The notes beneath the pieces are model-generated. The model saw only the letters and a program-made list of their open reading frames with translations, was not told where the DNA came from and made no database searches. From contig OX393557.1 of assembly GCA_947650365.1 (NCBI GenBank), positions 30,435,783 to 30,499,782 of the forward strand: a DNA stretch of 64,000 nt, read 5' to 3'. Below, piece after piece: positions 25,883-36,900 of this stretch; the first letter of the stretch is position 1; every line of letters starts with the position of its first letter. Origin of the DNA: Chamaelirium japonicum (Eukaryota; Streptophyta; Magnoliopsida; Liliales; Melanthiaceae). The position numbers were made by a program, and so were the translations under genes.

Positions 25883-28800
25883 TTAGGCATAGAACTTGCG
25901 AAGGTGCAGAGCGTTCCAAGGTCGCTCTAACAGGTCGCCTCCAGCGGTCATCAACCGGTAAGCCCCCGAGCTTCCTGCTTCGTGTATTATGTATGGGCCT
26001 TCCCAGTTCGCCACGAGCTTTCCTGCATTAGGCTCTTGCGTGTTTGCAAACACCTTTCTCATCACCAGATCGCCGGCCTTGAATGCCCGATGGCGGACTC
26101 TTTTGTCATAGGCGCGCTTCATCTCTTGTTTGTATCCGGCGAGGTGTAGATTGGCGCGCTCTCGTCTTTCTTCGAGCTGATCAAGGGAGTCGACGAGCAG
26201 TTTGTCGTTGTCGACCTCCACCGACGCAAGCCTTCTTTCAGTGGGCAGCTCGGCCTCTATGGGTAGCACGGCTTCGCAACCAAAAGTGAGACTGAAAGGG
26301 GATTCGTTAGTTGAGCGACGTGGAGTAGTGCGATAGGCCCACAAGACTCCATCGAGCTCCTGCTCCCACAATCCTTTTTTCCCTTCCAGCCTCTTCTTGA
26401 GGTTGTCCAAGATCACGCGATTCGTTGCTTCGGCCTGCCCGTTGCTTTGAGGGTACCTTGGGGAAGAGAATCTTAGGTCGACTCCATATTCAACACAAAA
26501 GCTTCTGATTAAGCGATTGTCGAACTGGCGACCATTGTCGGTGATAAGTACCCGAAGCAGACCGAACCGACAGAAAATATTCTTCCAAAGGAAGTCTTTT
26601 ACCTGCTTCTCACCTATCTTAGCTAGCGGGATGGCTTCCACCCATTTGGTGAAGTAGTCCGTAGCTACTAGGATGAATTTCCTTTGCCGGGCTGACACAG
26701 GGAAAGGTCCCACAATGTCCAACCCCCATTGCTGGAAAGGCCAGGGGCTCGCCAGGGGATGCAGTTCTTCTGCGGGCATATGGTTCGTGGTGGCGTGCTT
26801 CTGGCATTGGATACACCTCTGGACGACCTTCAAAGCGTCTTGCTCTAGAGTGGGCCACCAGTATCCTTGCCTTCGTACTTTCGCAGCAAGGGACCGCCCA
26901 CCAGCGTGGTTTCCCAGCTCGCCAGAGTGAATGCACTTTAAAACTTCTTTAGTTTCCGGGTTCTCGATGCAACGGAGATTCGGCCCGCCAAAGGATCTTC
27001 GAAAAAGGCGATCCCAGCGAATGAGATAGCGCCCAGCGCATTTCTCCATTCGCCGGGCTTCCTCTCTATCCTCTGGTAGCTCGCCCTTCTGGAGAAAGCG
27101 AAAAATGGGGGCGGTCCACCCGCTGGGTGGTACGTCAGCGGAGACTTGGTTAACAACGGGCTCCATCAGTTGGAGCCGAGACTGATTTTGGACCTCGATA
27201 AGAATCTGGCGAGCCTCTGATGTTCCCAGCAAAGAGGCGGCGTTTGCCAAAGCATCAGCTCGCCTATTATCGGCTCGTGGAATTTGCTCGAAGGAGATCT
27301 TTTCGAACTCCGCGGCCTTGTGCTTCACCAGATCCACATAGCCCGCCATTCGTGCATCCCGAGAGGCGTACTCCCCATTGATTTGGCAAATAATTAGCTG
27401 GGAATCGCTAAAGACCTTCAAGCGTTTGGCGCCTACCTCTTGAGCGAGCTCTAGGCCAGCCAGCAGCGCCTCATATTCTGCCTCATTGTTGGTAGCTGCA
27501 AAATCCAGTCGGACTGACTTCTCCAGAAGTACCGACTGGGCGATCAGTGCGACCCCGATCCCAGCCCCCAAAGCGTTGGAGGATCCATCGACGAATAATT
27601 CCCAGCCTGCCTCCTCTGAACGCTTAGTTGGAGGAAGCTCGCCTTGGTTGTCCAAGAACCTCGCCTTCCCGGGGTGTGCCTCAGTTGGCTCATCCTCCCG
27701 GTACTGGACCGGTTCTTCTATGGGGAAGTCCGCCAAGAAATCGGCGAGCGCCTGTCCTTTGACAGCAACTCGAGGGACATACTCCAAACCATAGGCGGCG
27801 AGCTCGGCGGACCAACGGTAGAGCCTGCCGGCTACTGAGGGTCTGGAGAGTGCGCTCTTTAGAGGATGCTCTGTGATGACCCTGACAGGGTGCGCCGAGA
27901 AGTAGGGGTGGAGCTTTCTCACGGTAAGGACCAAGGCCAATGCGACCTTCTCGATTGGTCGATACCGGAGCTCGGCGGGAAGCATCGTGTGGCTTAAAAA
28001 GTAGACAGGCCGCTCCACCTTTGCTTCTTCCACAACCAGGACCCCGCTCACCGCATTCTCAGTGACCGCAAGGTACACGCCGAGTTCGGTGCCCTCTTTG
28101 GGTGCCGCTAAGATCGGTGGGCTCGCCAGGTAGTCCTTGATCTTTTGGAAGGCGTGCTCGCACTTCTCATCCCAACAAATGCTCGCTCCTTTTCGTAGCA
28201 GCTCGAAAAGAGGTCGGCAGTTGTCTGAAGATTTGGAGATGAACCGATTGAGCGCGGCGATTCGCCCGCTCAGTCTCTGGACTTCCTGCCGGGTCCTCGG
28301 CGCAGGCATTTCGACAAGTGCTCGGATTTGCCCAGGGTCGGCCTCGATCCCCCTGTGGGTGACCAGGTACCCGACGAATTTCCCCGAAGTCACCCCGAAT
28401 GCGCACTTCGCCGGGTTTAGCCTCATTTGGTACTTTCTCAGTACCTCAAAGGTTTCGCGGAGATCGGCAACATGCCCCTCTCGCTCCCGACTCTTCACCA
28501 GGAGGTCGTCTACATAAACTTCGACGTTTCTGCCGATCTGATCTTTGAACATCTGAGTGACTAACCTTTGGTAGGTCGCTCCAGCGTTCTTAAGTCCGAA
28601 CGGCATCACTCGATAGCAGTACAACTTCTGGTAGCCCGCTCCAGAGTAGAAGGCGGTCTTCTCCTGATCGTCGGCATGGAGAGGTATCTGGTTATACCCA
28701 GAATATCCATCCATGAAGGACAGGGCCTGGAACCCGACAGCTGCGTCGACCAGTGCGCCTATTCTCGGAAGAGGAAATCCATCCTTCGGGCATGCCTTAT

Positions 28801-29317
28801 TGAGGTCGGAGAAGTCAATGCACACCCTGACCGCTTCGCTCTTCTTAGGCACCGCCACGATATTGGAGATCCACTCAGGGAAGTACGCCTCGCGGATGAA
28901 GCCGGCTCGCTCCAGCTTGTCTATCTCCGCCGCCACTGCAACGGACTTCGCAGCAGGTATGTGTCGAGCTTTCTGCTTGACCGGCGGGAACTCCTTCATG
29001 GTGTGCAGACAATGACAGGCGACCTCCGGGTCAATCCCTGGCATGTCCGCGAAGCTCCAGGCGAATACGTCACGATATTCCCTGAGTAAGTTGGTTATGG
29101 CCAGGGCCTCGCCCTTGGTTAGCGAGGTCCCGAGGCTAACAACTCTTGGCCCTTCTTTGCCGCCAAGGTCGACCTCTTGAAGTGGTTCAGCAATTGGAAA
29201 ACTTCCTCTCTTGGGGGCTGTCGGGCGACCTCCCTCCTCCAACTTAAGGTCTACACCGCTCCCACCCAGGTGTGGAGTAGGGGACTTAAGCGAGGAGGCC
29301 TCCAGCGGGCTCCCCAA
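25883..29317 (-). CDS. pol: Pol polyprotein of element 1 (RT, RNase H, second RNase H, integrase)
   Basis: A frame of 1144 residues. The reverse transcriptase spans about residues 120-330, with MPFGLKNAGATYQR and the active site YVDD at 268-271. A first RNase H-like segment follows at about 405-530. A second, FVDGSSNALGAGIG at 575-588 with downstream NNEAEYEAL and SDSQLI, is the additional RNase H typical of Tat/Ogre elements. The integrase has its zinc finger at H797, H804, C835 and C838, the catalytic D867, D927 and E963 (a D,D-35-E spacing), and a C-terminal GPY motif at about 1105-1109. There is no chromodomain. The enzyme copies element RNA to DNA and inserts it into the genome. Gag-protease and pol are separate frames in both copies; in Tat/Ogre relatives splicing or read-through links them. 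Confidence 0.95.
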   Translation of the reverse strand: MGSPLEASSLKSPTPHLGGSGVDLKLEEGGRPTAPKRGSFPIAEPLQEVDLGGKEGPRVVSLGTSLTKGEALAITNLLREYRDVFAWSFADMPGIDPEVACHCLHTMKEFPPVKQKARHIPAAKSVAVAAEIDKLERAGFIREAYFPEWISNIVAVPKKSEAVRVCIDFSDLNKACPKDGFPLPRIGALVDAAVGFQALSFMDGYSGYNQIPLHADDQEKTAFYSGAGYQKLYCYRVMPFGLKNAGATYQRLVTQMFKDQIGRNVEVYVDDLLVKSREREGHVADLRETFEVLRKYQMRLNPAKCAFGVTSGKFVGYLVTHRGIEADPGQIRALVEMPAPRTRQEVQRLSGRIAALNRFISKSSDNCRPLFELLRKGASICWDEKCEHAFQKIKDYLASPPILAAPKEGTELGVYLAVTENAVSGVLVVEEAKVERPVYFLSHTMLPAELRYRPIEKVALALVLTVRKLHPYFSAHPVRVITEHPLKSALSRPSVAGRLYRWSAELAAYGLEYVPRVAVKGQALADFLADFPIEEPVQYREDEPTEAHPGKARFLDNQGELPPTKRSEEAGWELFVDGSSNALGAGIGVALIAQSVLLEKSVRLDFAATNNEAEYEALLAGLELAQEVGAKRLKVFSDSQLIICQINGEYASRDARMAGYVDLVKHKAAEFEKISFEQIPRADNRRADALANAASLLGTSEARQILIEVQNQSRLQLMEPVVNQVSADVPPSGWTAPIFRFLQKGELPEDREEARRMEKCAGRYLIRWDRLFRRSFGGPNLRCIENPETKEVLKCIHSGELGNHAGGRSLAAKVRRQGYWWPTLEQDALKVVQRCIQCQKHATTNHMPAEELHPLASPWPFQQWGLDIVGPFPVSARQRKFILVATDYFTKWVEAIPLAKIGEKQVKDFLWKNIFCRFGLLRVLITDNGRQFDNRLIRSFCVEYGVDLRFSSPRYPQSNGQAEATNRVILDNLKKRLEGKKGLWEQELDGVLWAYRTTPRRSTNESPFSLTFGCEAVLPIEAELPTERRLASVEVDNDKLLVDSLDQLEERRERANLHLAGYKQEMKRAYDKRVRHRAFKAGDLVMRKVFANTQEPNAGKLVANWEGPYIIHEAGSSGAYRLMTAGGDLLERPWNALHLRKFYA

Positions 29318-29344
29318 TAGCTCGCTCGTAGCGGGCGGTAATTG

Positions 29345-29872
29345 CTAGGAGGGCGCGGGCCTCTTGGCCTCGGCGACCTCCATGTCCATGAGGTGAAGGA
29401 CATCCTGCTCGCATCGGGTAGCGGCTACCTGATCACCCCGAATTACTACGACCCCGCTCGCGGTCGGGAATTTGAGGGCCTGATGGTTGGGTGAAGCTAC
29501 CGCATTCATTTGCCTTAGCCAAGGCCGCCCAAGGATGGCGTTAAATGCGGAACTTCCATCCACTACCGCGAAGCGGACTTGGCGAGCCTCCGGGCCAGCG
29601 GTCACAGTGAGGGTTATCTCCCCTGCCATTTTGGCGACCTCGCCGGTGAATCCACTGAGGGAGCTCGTCGAGGGAGACAGGTCGGCGAGTCTCAACCCCA
29701 TTCGCAAGTAGGCCGACAGAAAAAGGATATCCACGGCGCTCCCCGAATCAACCAGAGCTCGCCTCACCTCGATGTTAGCCATCATCAGGCGTATGACGAG
29801 GGGGTCATTGTGGGGCGTAACGACCCCAGTCATGTCATCTTCCGAAAACCAGAGAAAATCGCGGGCTTCCAC
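29345..29872 (-). CDS. pro: Retroviral-type aspartic protease of element 1
   Basis: A segment of 175 residues. The catalytic motif DSGSAVDIL starts at residue 42, and the flap and C-terminal hydrophobic motif FNAILGRPWL lies at 110-119, as in plant gypsy proteases. It cleaves the Gag and Pol polyproteins inside the particle. It sits between gag and pol, the standard gypsy order. In copy 2 the matching segment is continuous with most of gag, which shows the gag-protease fusion normal for the family. Confidence 0.9.
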   Translation of the reverse strand: MEARDFLWFSEDDMTGVVTPHNDPLVIRLMMANIEVRRALVDSGSAVDILFLSAYLRMGLRLADLSPSTSSLSGFTGEVAKMAGEITLTVTAGPEARQVRFAVVDGSSAFNAILGRPWLRQMNAVASPNHQALKFPTASGVVVIRGDQVAATRCEQDVLHLMDMEVAEAKRPAPS

Positions 29873-30043
29873 CCTTGGTGCTTGAAGTAAAGTAGGAGTT
29901 AGCGAGACGGAAAATACCTTCTATGCCCGCTCCATCTCCCTGACTCGTCAGCGGGCTTCATTACTGGATCTCGGGCCGCTCAGCCGCCCGCTAATGGTAT
30001 GGCAGATCGCCGGTCCTCCCGGGGGAGGCGGAGGCAGGGCGAG

Positions 30044-31849
30044 CTAAGCGGGCCCCGGGCGATCTCCCTCCCGAGGAGCCCGTGCCGGTACCACCTCGAA
30101 CCTCCTTGGAGGCGAAATAAACTGATTCAAGTGGCCCTGGGTGACCAAATCCTCGAGGTGGTTCTTGAAAGCCCGGCATCTGTTAGTGTGATGCCCAGGG
30201 CTTCGATGAAAAGCGCACCGCCGCGAGTTGTCGGTAGAGCCAGGCTCTCCGACCTGCAGGGGTGGCGGGTACTGGAAGAAAGGTTCATTCCGAATCTGAT
30301 GGAAGATTTGTCCTGGCGAGTGGGTTAGCACAGTGAAGTCCCGCTCCCCGGGTCCTGGAGGCAGGCGCCAGTTCGCCGGCCTTCCAGCGACAGCCGCGGG
30401 GGCTTCAGCGGGCTGTTCAGCAGGAACAGCGGGCGGTCCGGGCAAAGGCACCGCCAGGGGCACCTCCCTTCTCTCCACGGCCTTGACGACGAGCGGTCGC
30501 GGGGCCGGAGGAGGTCGCTGCTCGACTGCCTTTCCCTTCCGGTCTAGCACAGCATCTTCGAGCTTGATGTGTTGCTGGACCAGGGCAAATAGTTCAACCA
30601 TCGTGCGAGGGTCCTTGATCACTAGAGCGTCATGAAGCTTGCAACCCTCGGGGAGGGCTCTTCTGAAAGCACTCACCACGGTACGATCTTGGCCCGCCGC
30701 GTCTTCCAGAGCAAGGTAGGCACTTCGGAATTGCGTTGCGAAGCACCGGAGCATCTCGCGGGCTCCCATGGTTAGAGCAAACAGAGACTCGATTCTCTTC
30801 GGGGGCTGCCTATTGCAGTGATACTGCTCCAGGAATAGCCTAGAGAGAGTTGGAAAGTCGGGGATCATGCCGGGCGGCAACTTGTGGAACCAGTTCAATG
30901 CCGAGCCGGTCAAGCTGCTCGGGAATGCTCGGCACAAGACGTGGTCTTGGTCCCGGAAAAACAGGAGCTTTCTGTAAGCCAAGAGATGGTCAACGGGGTC
31001 CTGCGACCCGTCGAACAATACAAACTTCGGGGGGGTCCAGTGGTGCGGAAAACCCCCTTGGTGGACCTCGCTGGTGAAAGGCGAGCTACCTCCGTGGGCA
31101 ACGAGGTCTTCAAGTAAATCTACTGGCGCACTAGATCGCTGCCAGTGCCCGGGGAGAACTCCCAGAGGCGGCTGTGCAGGTCCTAGGCGGTCTCGTACGC
31201 TCCCTTGTGGCGAGGTCGGTCCCACCCCGCGGCGACCCTCGGGGGCAACCGCTCGGCGACCTCCTTGCCGTCCACCCGCGGATTCCTTCAACGCGTCAGT
31301 TGGTCTGTGGGAGGCCGTTGCCTCGCGAGCTTCGGAAGGTATTTCCACCGCGGGCTCTTTCCCTCGTCGCCGATGGCGCGGGTCGCGATCCCGCTCTAGA
31401 GACCTTTCCTCCGATCCGTCAGAATCAACGCTCCGGCTACGGCGGCAAGGGATGGTCGCGCGCGAGGTCGCCTGGTTGCTAGATCGCTGGGTGACTAGCT
31501 TCTGCAACCTTGTGAGCGGGGTTTCCGGCACCCATCGCGCAGCCGCTCTCCCGACTGGGGGTTCCGGATGGGAATCCTGCCGCGCCGGAGCGATCGTGGG
31601 AGGGCGCGATGTTGACGCCGGTGGCCGCACCGGAGACGCCGTCTTCGCCGGCCCAGATCGTCGGCTGGCCGCCGGAGCCTGACGCAATCGTGTCAGCTCC
31701 TCCATCATCGCCCGCTGGGTGGCCAACATCTCCAATAAGAGTTGGTCACTGAGCGGGACCGGGGGCTGAGGGGTCTCGATCGGAGGCTCGCTGCACGCAG
31801 ATCTGGCACGAGTCCTTGGTCGCCTGCGTCCCCTTGTCACCGGAGCCAT
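30044..31849 (-). CDS. gag: Gag capsid-nucleocapsid protein of element 1
   Basis: A frame of 601 residues, starting about 90 bp after the primer-binding site. The N-terminus is basic (TRGRRRPRTRAR), followed by a Leu/Met-rich helix near 35-57 and a long Pro/Ser/Arg-rich linker. The retrotransposon gag domain covers about 265-435 (FDGSQDPVDHLLAYRKLLFF, then LTGSALNWF). A CHHC zinc knuckle, C545-x2-H548-x4-H553-x4-C558, lies near the end; replacing the usual second Cys by His is common in Tat-lineage Gag. It forms the particle and binds element RNA. Copy 2 has the same protein with about 98-99% identity by eye. Confidence 0.92.
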   Translation of the reverse strand: MAPVTRGRRRPRTRARSACSEPPIETPQPPVPLSDQLLLEMLATQRAMMEELTRLRQAPAASRRSGPAKTASPVRPPASTSRPPTIAPARQDSHPEPPVGRAAARWVPETPLTRLQKLVTQRSSNQATSRATIPCRRSRSVDSDGSEERSLERDRDPRHRRRGKEPAVEIPSEAREATASHRPTDALKESAGGRQGGRRAVAPEGRRGVGPTSPQGSVRDRLGPAQPPLGVLPGHWQRSSAPVDLLEDLVAHGGSSPFTSEVHQGGFPHHWTPPKFVLFDGSQDPVDHLLAYRKLLFFRDQDHVLCRAFPSSLTGSALNWFHKLPPGMIPDFPTLSRLFLEQYHCNRQPPKRIESLFALTMGAREMLRCFATQFRSAYLALEDAAGQDRTVVSAFRRALPEGCKLHDALVIKDPRTMVELFALVQQHIKLEDAVLDRKGKAVEQRPPPAPRPLVVKAVERREVPLAVPLPGPPAVPAEQPAEAPAAVAGRPANWRLPPGPGERDFTVLTHSPGQIFHQIRNEPFFQYPPPLQVGEPGSTDNSRRCAFHRSPGHHTNRCRAFKNHLEDLVTQGHLNQFISPPRRFEVVPARAPREGDRPGPA

Positions 31850-31920
31850 CTTTGGGGTTACAAAAGCGAACGACGCTCAACCGCGTGGCCGTGGGCGTTC
31901 TCGCAGGAACCAGTCGAAGA

Positions 31921-31937
31921 TCCCACAGACGGCGCCA
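31921..31937 (-). other. Primer-binding site of element 1
   Basis: On the element strand, two bases after the 5' LTR, TGGCGCCGTCTGTGGGA begins with TGG, the complement of a tRNA CCA end. The first nine bases match the 3' end of plant tRNA-Asp (ACGGCGCCA), but the rest does not, so the primer tRNA is uncertain. It is identical in copy 2. Confidence 0.8.
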
Positions 31938-31939
31938 AA

Positions 31940-33189
31940 TGTTCGGGGGATTTTTCACTGGTCCGTGCGGGCTGCCTGCAAGACAAAGAAAAGAGAACGT
32001 GAGAACGGCTGGCTCCCTTAGGAGCGCAGACCCTCCGACGCTCAAGTCAGTCACGGTGGCACAACGGCGAGCTGCGGTATACCAAAGTGGTAGGGAAAAG
32101 GAATTCGAACCTGTACTATGGAGCCTGGGGGTGAGCATTTATAGCAATCGGCGGCCTACCGTACCCCGACACGTGGAGATTCTTCCGGCGCCTTCTAGAC
32201 CCCCCACGTTCTGGCTCGCGTGGGTCTGACAGTCCTTGGTACTCGCGCCCTGACATTCTGTCGTCAAGCCTGCCAGACGGTTTGAGTGGGAGAGGGAATC
32301 TGTCTTGTCGCGGCCAGGTGGCAATTCTGGAATGTTCAAGTCCGGGCGGTCTCAGGGAGGAAGCAAAGGCTAGCTCGCCCGGCACTGCTCCGTCCTTTCG
32401 CCCATATTTATCAAGAGTCGGACCTCGCGGGAGCAACCTCTTCGATAAACAGGGGTCGGGGCGAGCTTCGGAGCGAGCTAAGCGAGCTCCTGAGCGAGCT
32501 TGGTGAACTCCTGAGAGAGCTTAGGCGAGCTCCTGAGAGAGTTTAGGCGAGCTCCTGAACGAGCTTAGGCGGGCTCCTGGGCGACTTCCCCACCCCTCGG
32601 AGTCCTAGGGTCTATGAGATCCACAGGCAAGGGCGAACTTGGGCGAGCTCCTGCGCGATCTTGGGCGAGCTCCTGCATGAGCTAGGGGCGAGCTCCTGCA
32701 TGAGCTAGGGGCGTTTGCGATGCCGGTGTCTCTGTTATGCATGACGGTCTAACTCTCGCTACCACTGCAAGCGAGTTCTAGCGCGGGCTGGGCGAGCTCC
32801 TGGGCGAGCTTAGGCGAGCTCCGGGGCGAGCTCGGCGAGCTCCCAAGCGAGCTTAGGCTGGCTCCTGGGCGAGCTCAGGCGAGCTCCAGCGAGCTTCTAT
32901 GAGTGCCCTTGGCCTAGGCCCCTTCAGCCCAACGTGGATCTCGCTCCACTGTCAAGATGATTTTAGTGAGCACGGGGGCGGGAACTCCTACGGGGCCTGG
33001 GAGGGGCGAGCTGCACTCAGATACAAGGTGTCCATCCAGCTCCCTGTGGGGGCGAGCTTCTTGCGGACTGGAAAGGGGGCACGCTCGGCATCCGAGGGTT
33101 CCAACTCCTGGACGGGCTCCCTCGAGAACTCTATCTCAGGTGCGTTTGCAATGCTATCCAAGATAGGTGGTTTCTGACTACCCCCAACA
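31940..33189 (-). repeat. 5' LTR of element 1
   Basis: A 1250-bp LTR, identical in length to the left one, TGTT...AACA, followed by the GATAC duplication at 33190. It holds the promoter of the element, transcribing leftward. The GCGAGCTC motif arrays are at about 32461-32897. Confidence 0.95.
32138..32143 (-). promoter_or_regulatory. TATA box of the 5' LTR, element 1
   Basis: On the element strand the sequence reads CTATAAATG, close to the plant TATA consensus. A start about 30 bp downstream would lie near 32108 and leave about 165 bp of R-U5 before the primer site. Both 3' LTRs read CTATAAAGG here, one of the differences shared between the two copies. Confidence 0.6.
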
Positions 33190-33194
33190 GATAC
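33190..33194. repeat. Target site duplication GATAC, right of element 1
   Basis: GATAC directly after the LTR end CCCAACA, matching 21869-21873. It continues as CTTCGTGCGAATG, completing the 28-bp monomer interrupted by the insertion. Confidence 0.9.
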
Positions 33195-33959
33195 CTTCGT
33201 GCGAATGAATTAGAATGGATCGTACAAATGAATTAGAATGGATCGTGCGAATAAATTAGAAGGGATCGTACGAATGAATTAGAATGGATACATTCGTGCA
33301 AATGAATTAGAATGGATCGTACGAATGAATTAGAATGGATCGATCGAATGAATTAGAATGGACCGTATGAATGAATTAGAATTGATACATTCGTACGAAT
33401 GAATTAGAATAGATCGTACGAATGAATTAGAATGGATACATTCGTGCGAATGAATTAGAATGGATCATACGAATGAATTTGAATTGATCGTGCAAATGAA
33501 TTAGAATGGATCGTACGAATGAATTAAAATGGATCGTGCGAATTAATTAGAATGGATCGTACAAATGAAGTAGAATGGATACATTTGTGCGAATGAATTA
33601 GAATGGATCGTACAAATGAATTAGAATGGATCGTACGAATGAACTAGAATAGATTGTACAAATAAATTAGGATGGATTATGCGAATGAATTAGAATGGAT
33701 CATACGAATGAATTAGAATGGATACATTCGTGCGAATGAATTAGAATGGATCGTACGAATGAATTTGAATGGATCATACAAATGAATTAGAATGGATCAT
33801 ACGAATGATTTAGAATGGATACATTCGTGCGAATGAATTAGAATGAATCGCACGAATGAATTAGAATGGATACATTCGTGCGAATGAATAAAAATGGATC
33901 GTACGAATGAATTAGAATGGATCGTACGAATGAATTAGAATGGATCGTGCAAATGAATT

Positions 33960-36900
33960 AGAATAGATCGTATGAATGAATTAGAATGGATACATTCGTG
34001 CAAATGAATTATAATGGACCGAACGAATGAATTAGAATGGATCGTACAAATGAATTAGAAAGGATCGTAAAAATGAATTAGAGTGGATCGTACGAATGAA
34101 TTAGAATGGATACATTCGTGTGAATGAATTAGAATGGATCGTACGATTGAATTAGAATGGATCGTACGAATGAATTAGAATGGATCATACGAATTATTTA
34201 GAATGTATACATTCGTGCGAAATAATTAGAATGGATCGTACGAATGAATTAGAATGGATCGTACGAATGAATTGGAAAAGATCATACGAATGAATTAGAA
34301 TGCATCGTACGAATGAATTAGAATGGATCGTGCGAATGAATTAGAATTGATCGTACGAATGAATTAGAATGGATCGTACGAATGAGTTAGAATGGATACA
34401 TTCGTGCGAATGAATTAGAATGGATTGAACGATGAATTAAAATGGATACATTCGTGCGAATGAATTAGAATAGATCATACGTATGAACTAGAATGGATCG
34501 TACGAATGAATTAGATTGGATACATTCGTGAGAATGAATTAGAATGGATCGTACGAATGAATTTGAATGGATCGTACGAATAAATTAGAATGGATTATGC
34601 GAATGAATTAGAACAGATCGTACGAATGAATTAGAATGGATACATTCGTGTGAATAAATTAGAATGGATCGTAAGAATGAATTAGAATAGATCGTACAAA
34701 TGGATTGGAAAGGATCGTACGAATGAATTAGAATGGATTATGCGAATGAATTAGAATGAATCGTACGAATGAATTAGAATAGATACATTCGTGCGAATGA
34801 ATTAAAATAGATCTTATGAATGAATTAGAATGGCTTGTACGAATGAATTAGAATGGATCGTGCAAATGAATTAGAATGGATTGTATGAATGAATTAGAGT
34901 GGATCGTACGAATGAATTAGAATGGATCGTACGAATGAATTAGAATGGATCGTACGAACGAATTAGAATGGATACATTCGTGCGAATGAATTAGAATGGA
35001 TCATACGAATGAATTAGAATGGATCGTGCATATGAATTAGAATGGATCGTACAAATGAATTAGAATGGATCGTGCGAATGAATTAGAATGGTTCGTACAA
35101 AATGAATTTGAATGGATACATTCATGCAAATGAATTAGAATGGATCGTACGAATGAATTAGAATGGATCGATCGAATGAATTTAAATAGACCGTACGAAC
35201 GAATTAGAATTGATACATTCGTACGAATGAATTAGAATGGATCATACGAAGGAATTAGAATACATACATTCGTGCGAATGAATTAGAATGGATCATACGA
35301 ATGAATTAGAATTGATCGTGCGAATGAATTAAAATGGATCGTATGAATTAATTAGAATGGATACATTTGTGCGAAAGAATTAGAATGGATCATATGAATG
35401 AATTAGAATGGATCGTACGAACGAATTAGAATGGATCGTGCGAATGAATTAGAATGGATCGTACGAATGAATTAGAATGGATACATTTGTGCGAATGAAT
35501 TAGAATGGATCGTACAAATGAATTAGAATGGATCGTACGAATGAATTAGAATGGATCGTACGAATAAATTAGAATGGATTACGCGAATGAATTAGAATGG
35601 ATACATTCGTGCGAATGAATTAGAATGGATTATACGAATGAATTTGAATGGATCGTACGAACGAATTAGAATGGATCATACGAATGATTTAGAATGGATA
35701 CATTCGTGCGAATGAATTAGAATGAATCGCACGAATGAATTAGAATGGATATATTCATGCGAATGAATTAAAATGGATTGTACGAATGAATTAGAATGGA
35801 TCGTACGGAAGAATTAGAATGGATCATGCAAATGAATTAGAATGGATCGTATGAATGAATTAGAATGTATATATTCGAGCAAATGAATTATAATGGACTG
35901 TATGAATGAATTAGAATGGATCGTACAAATAAATTAGAAAGGATCGTACAAATGAATTAGAATGGATCGTACGAATGAATTAGAGTGGATACATTCGTGC
36001 GAATGAATTAGAATGGATCGTACGAATGAATTAGAGTGGATCGTACGAATGAATTTGAATGGATCATACGAATGATTTAGAATGGATAAATTCGTGCGAA
36101 AGAATTAGAATGGATCGTACGAATGAATTAGAATGGATCGTACGAATGAACTGGAAAAGATCATACGAATGAATTAGAATGCATCGTAGGAATTAATTAG
36201 AATGGATCGTGCGTATGAATTAGAATTGATCGTACGAATGAATTAGAATGGATCGTACGAATGAATTAGAATGGATACATTCGTGCGAATGAATTTGAAT
36301 GGATCGAACGAATGAATTAAAATGGATACATTCGTGCGAATGAATTAGAATGGATCTTACGTATGAACTAGAATGGATCGTGCGATTGAAATAGAATGGA
36401 TCGTGCGAATGAATTAGAATGGATCGTACAAATGAATTAGAATGGATACATTCGTGCGAATGAATTAGAATGGATCGTATGAATGAATTAGAATGGATCA
36501 TATGAATGAATTAGAATGGATCGTGCGAATGAATTAGAATGGATTGTACAAATGAAATAGAATGGATCGTGCGAATAAATTAGATTGGATCGTACGAATA
36601 AATTAGAATGGATATATTCGTGCGAATTAATTAGAATAGATCGTGCGAATGAATTAGAATGGATTGTATGAATGAATTAGAATGGATCATATGAATAAAA
36701 TTAGAATGGTTCATATGAACGAATTATATTGGATCGTACGAATGAATTAGAATGGATTGTATGAATGACTTAGAATGGATCATGCGAATGAATTGGAATG
36801 GATCGTACGAATGAATTACAATGGATACCTTCGTGCGAATGAATTAGAATGGATCGTAGGAATGAACTATAATGGATCTTACGAATGAATTAGAATAGAT

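Larger units (their letters stand above)
21874..33189 (-). mobile_element. Ty3/gypsy Tat-lineage LTR retrotransposon, copy 1
   Basis: An element of 11,316 bp between two 1250-bp LTRs that start TG and end CA, flanked by GATAC, inserted in the satellite. Coding runs on the minus strand: gag, protease, RT, RNase H, second RNase H-like domain, integrase. That domain order, the absence of a chromodomain, the TGGCGCCG primer site and an oppositely oriented coding region before the 3' LTR place it in the Tat group (Retand/Grande-like) rather than among chromoviruses. The short leader before gag argues against Ogre. It looks almost whole, with about one break. Its LTRs differ at about 25 sites by hand count, roughly 0.8 Myr at an assumed rate of 1.3e-8. 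Confidence 0.95.
16750..36420. repeat. Tandem duplication unit I (satellite plus element copy 1)
   Basis: This stretch is repeated nearly base for base from about 36420. Offsets are 19669 at the TTCATATGAACG marker (17041/36710), 19646 at CGATCGAATG (18982/38628), and 19714-19715 across the element. The offset changes are whole monomers: 23 bp near 17.9 kb and 69 bp near 21.7 kb. The left edge is fuzzy because all satellite looks alike; similarity above background stops near 16.75 kb. Confidence 0.85.

Noticed and set aside
28568-29089. Plus-strand frames opposite to gag and pol (for example here and at 31074-31682)
   Set aside because: They are shadows of GC-rich coding sequence on the other strand; the minus-strand frame has clear RT and Gag motifs.
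21874-33189. Ogre-type element
   Set aside because: Ogre elements are usually much longer, with an extra ORF upstream of gag; here gag begins about 90 bp after the primer site and the element is 11.3 kb.
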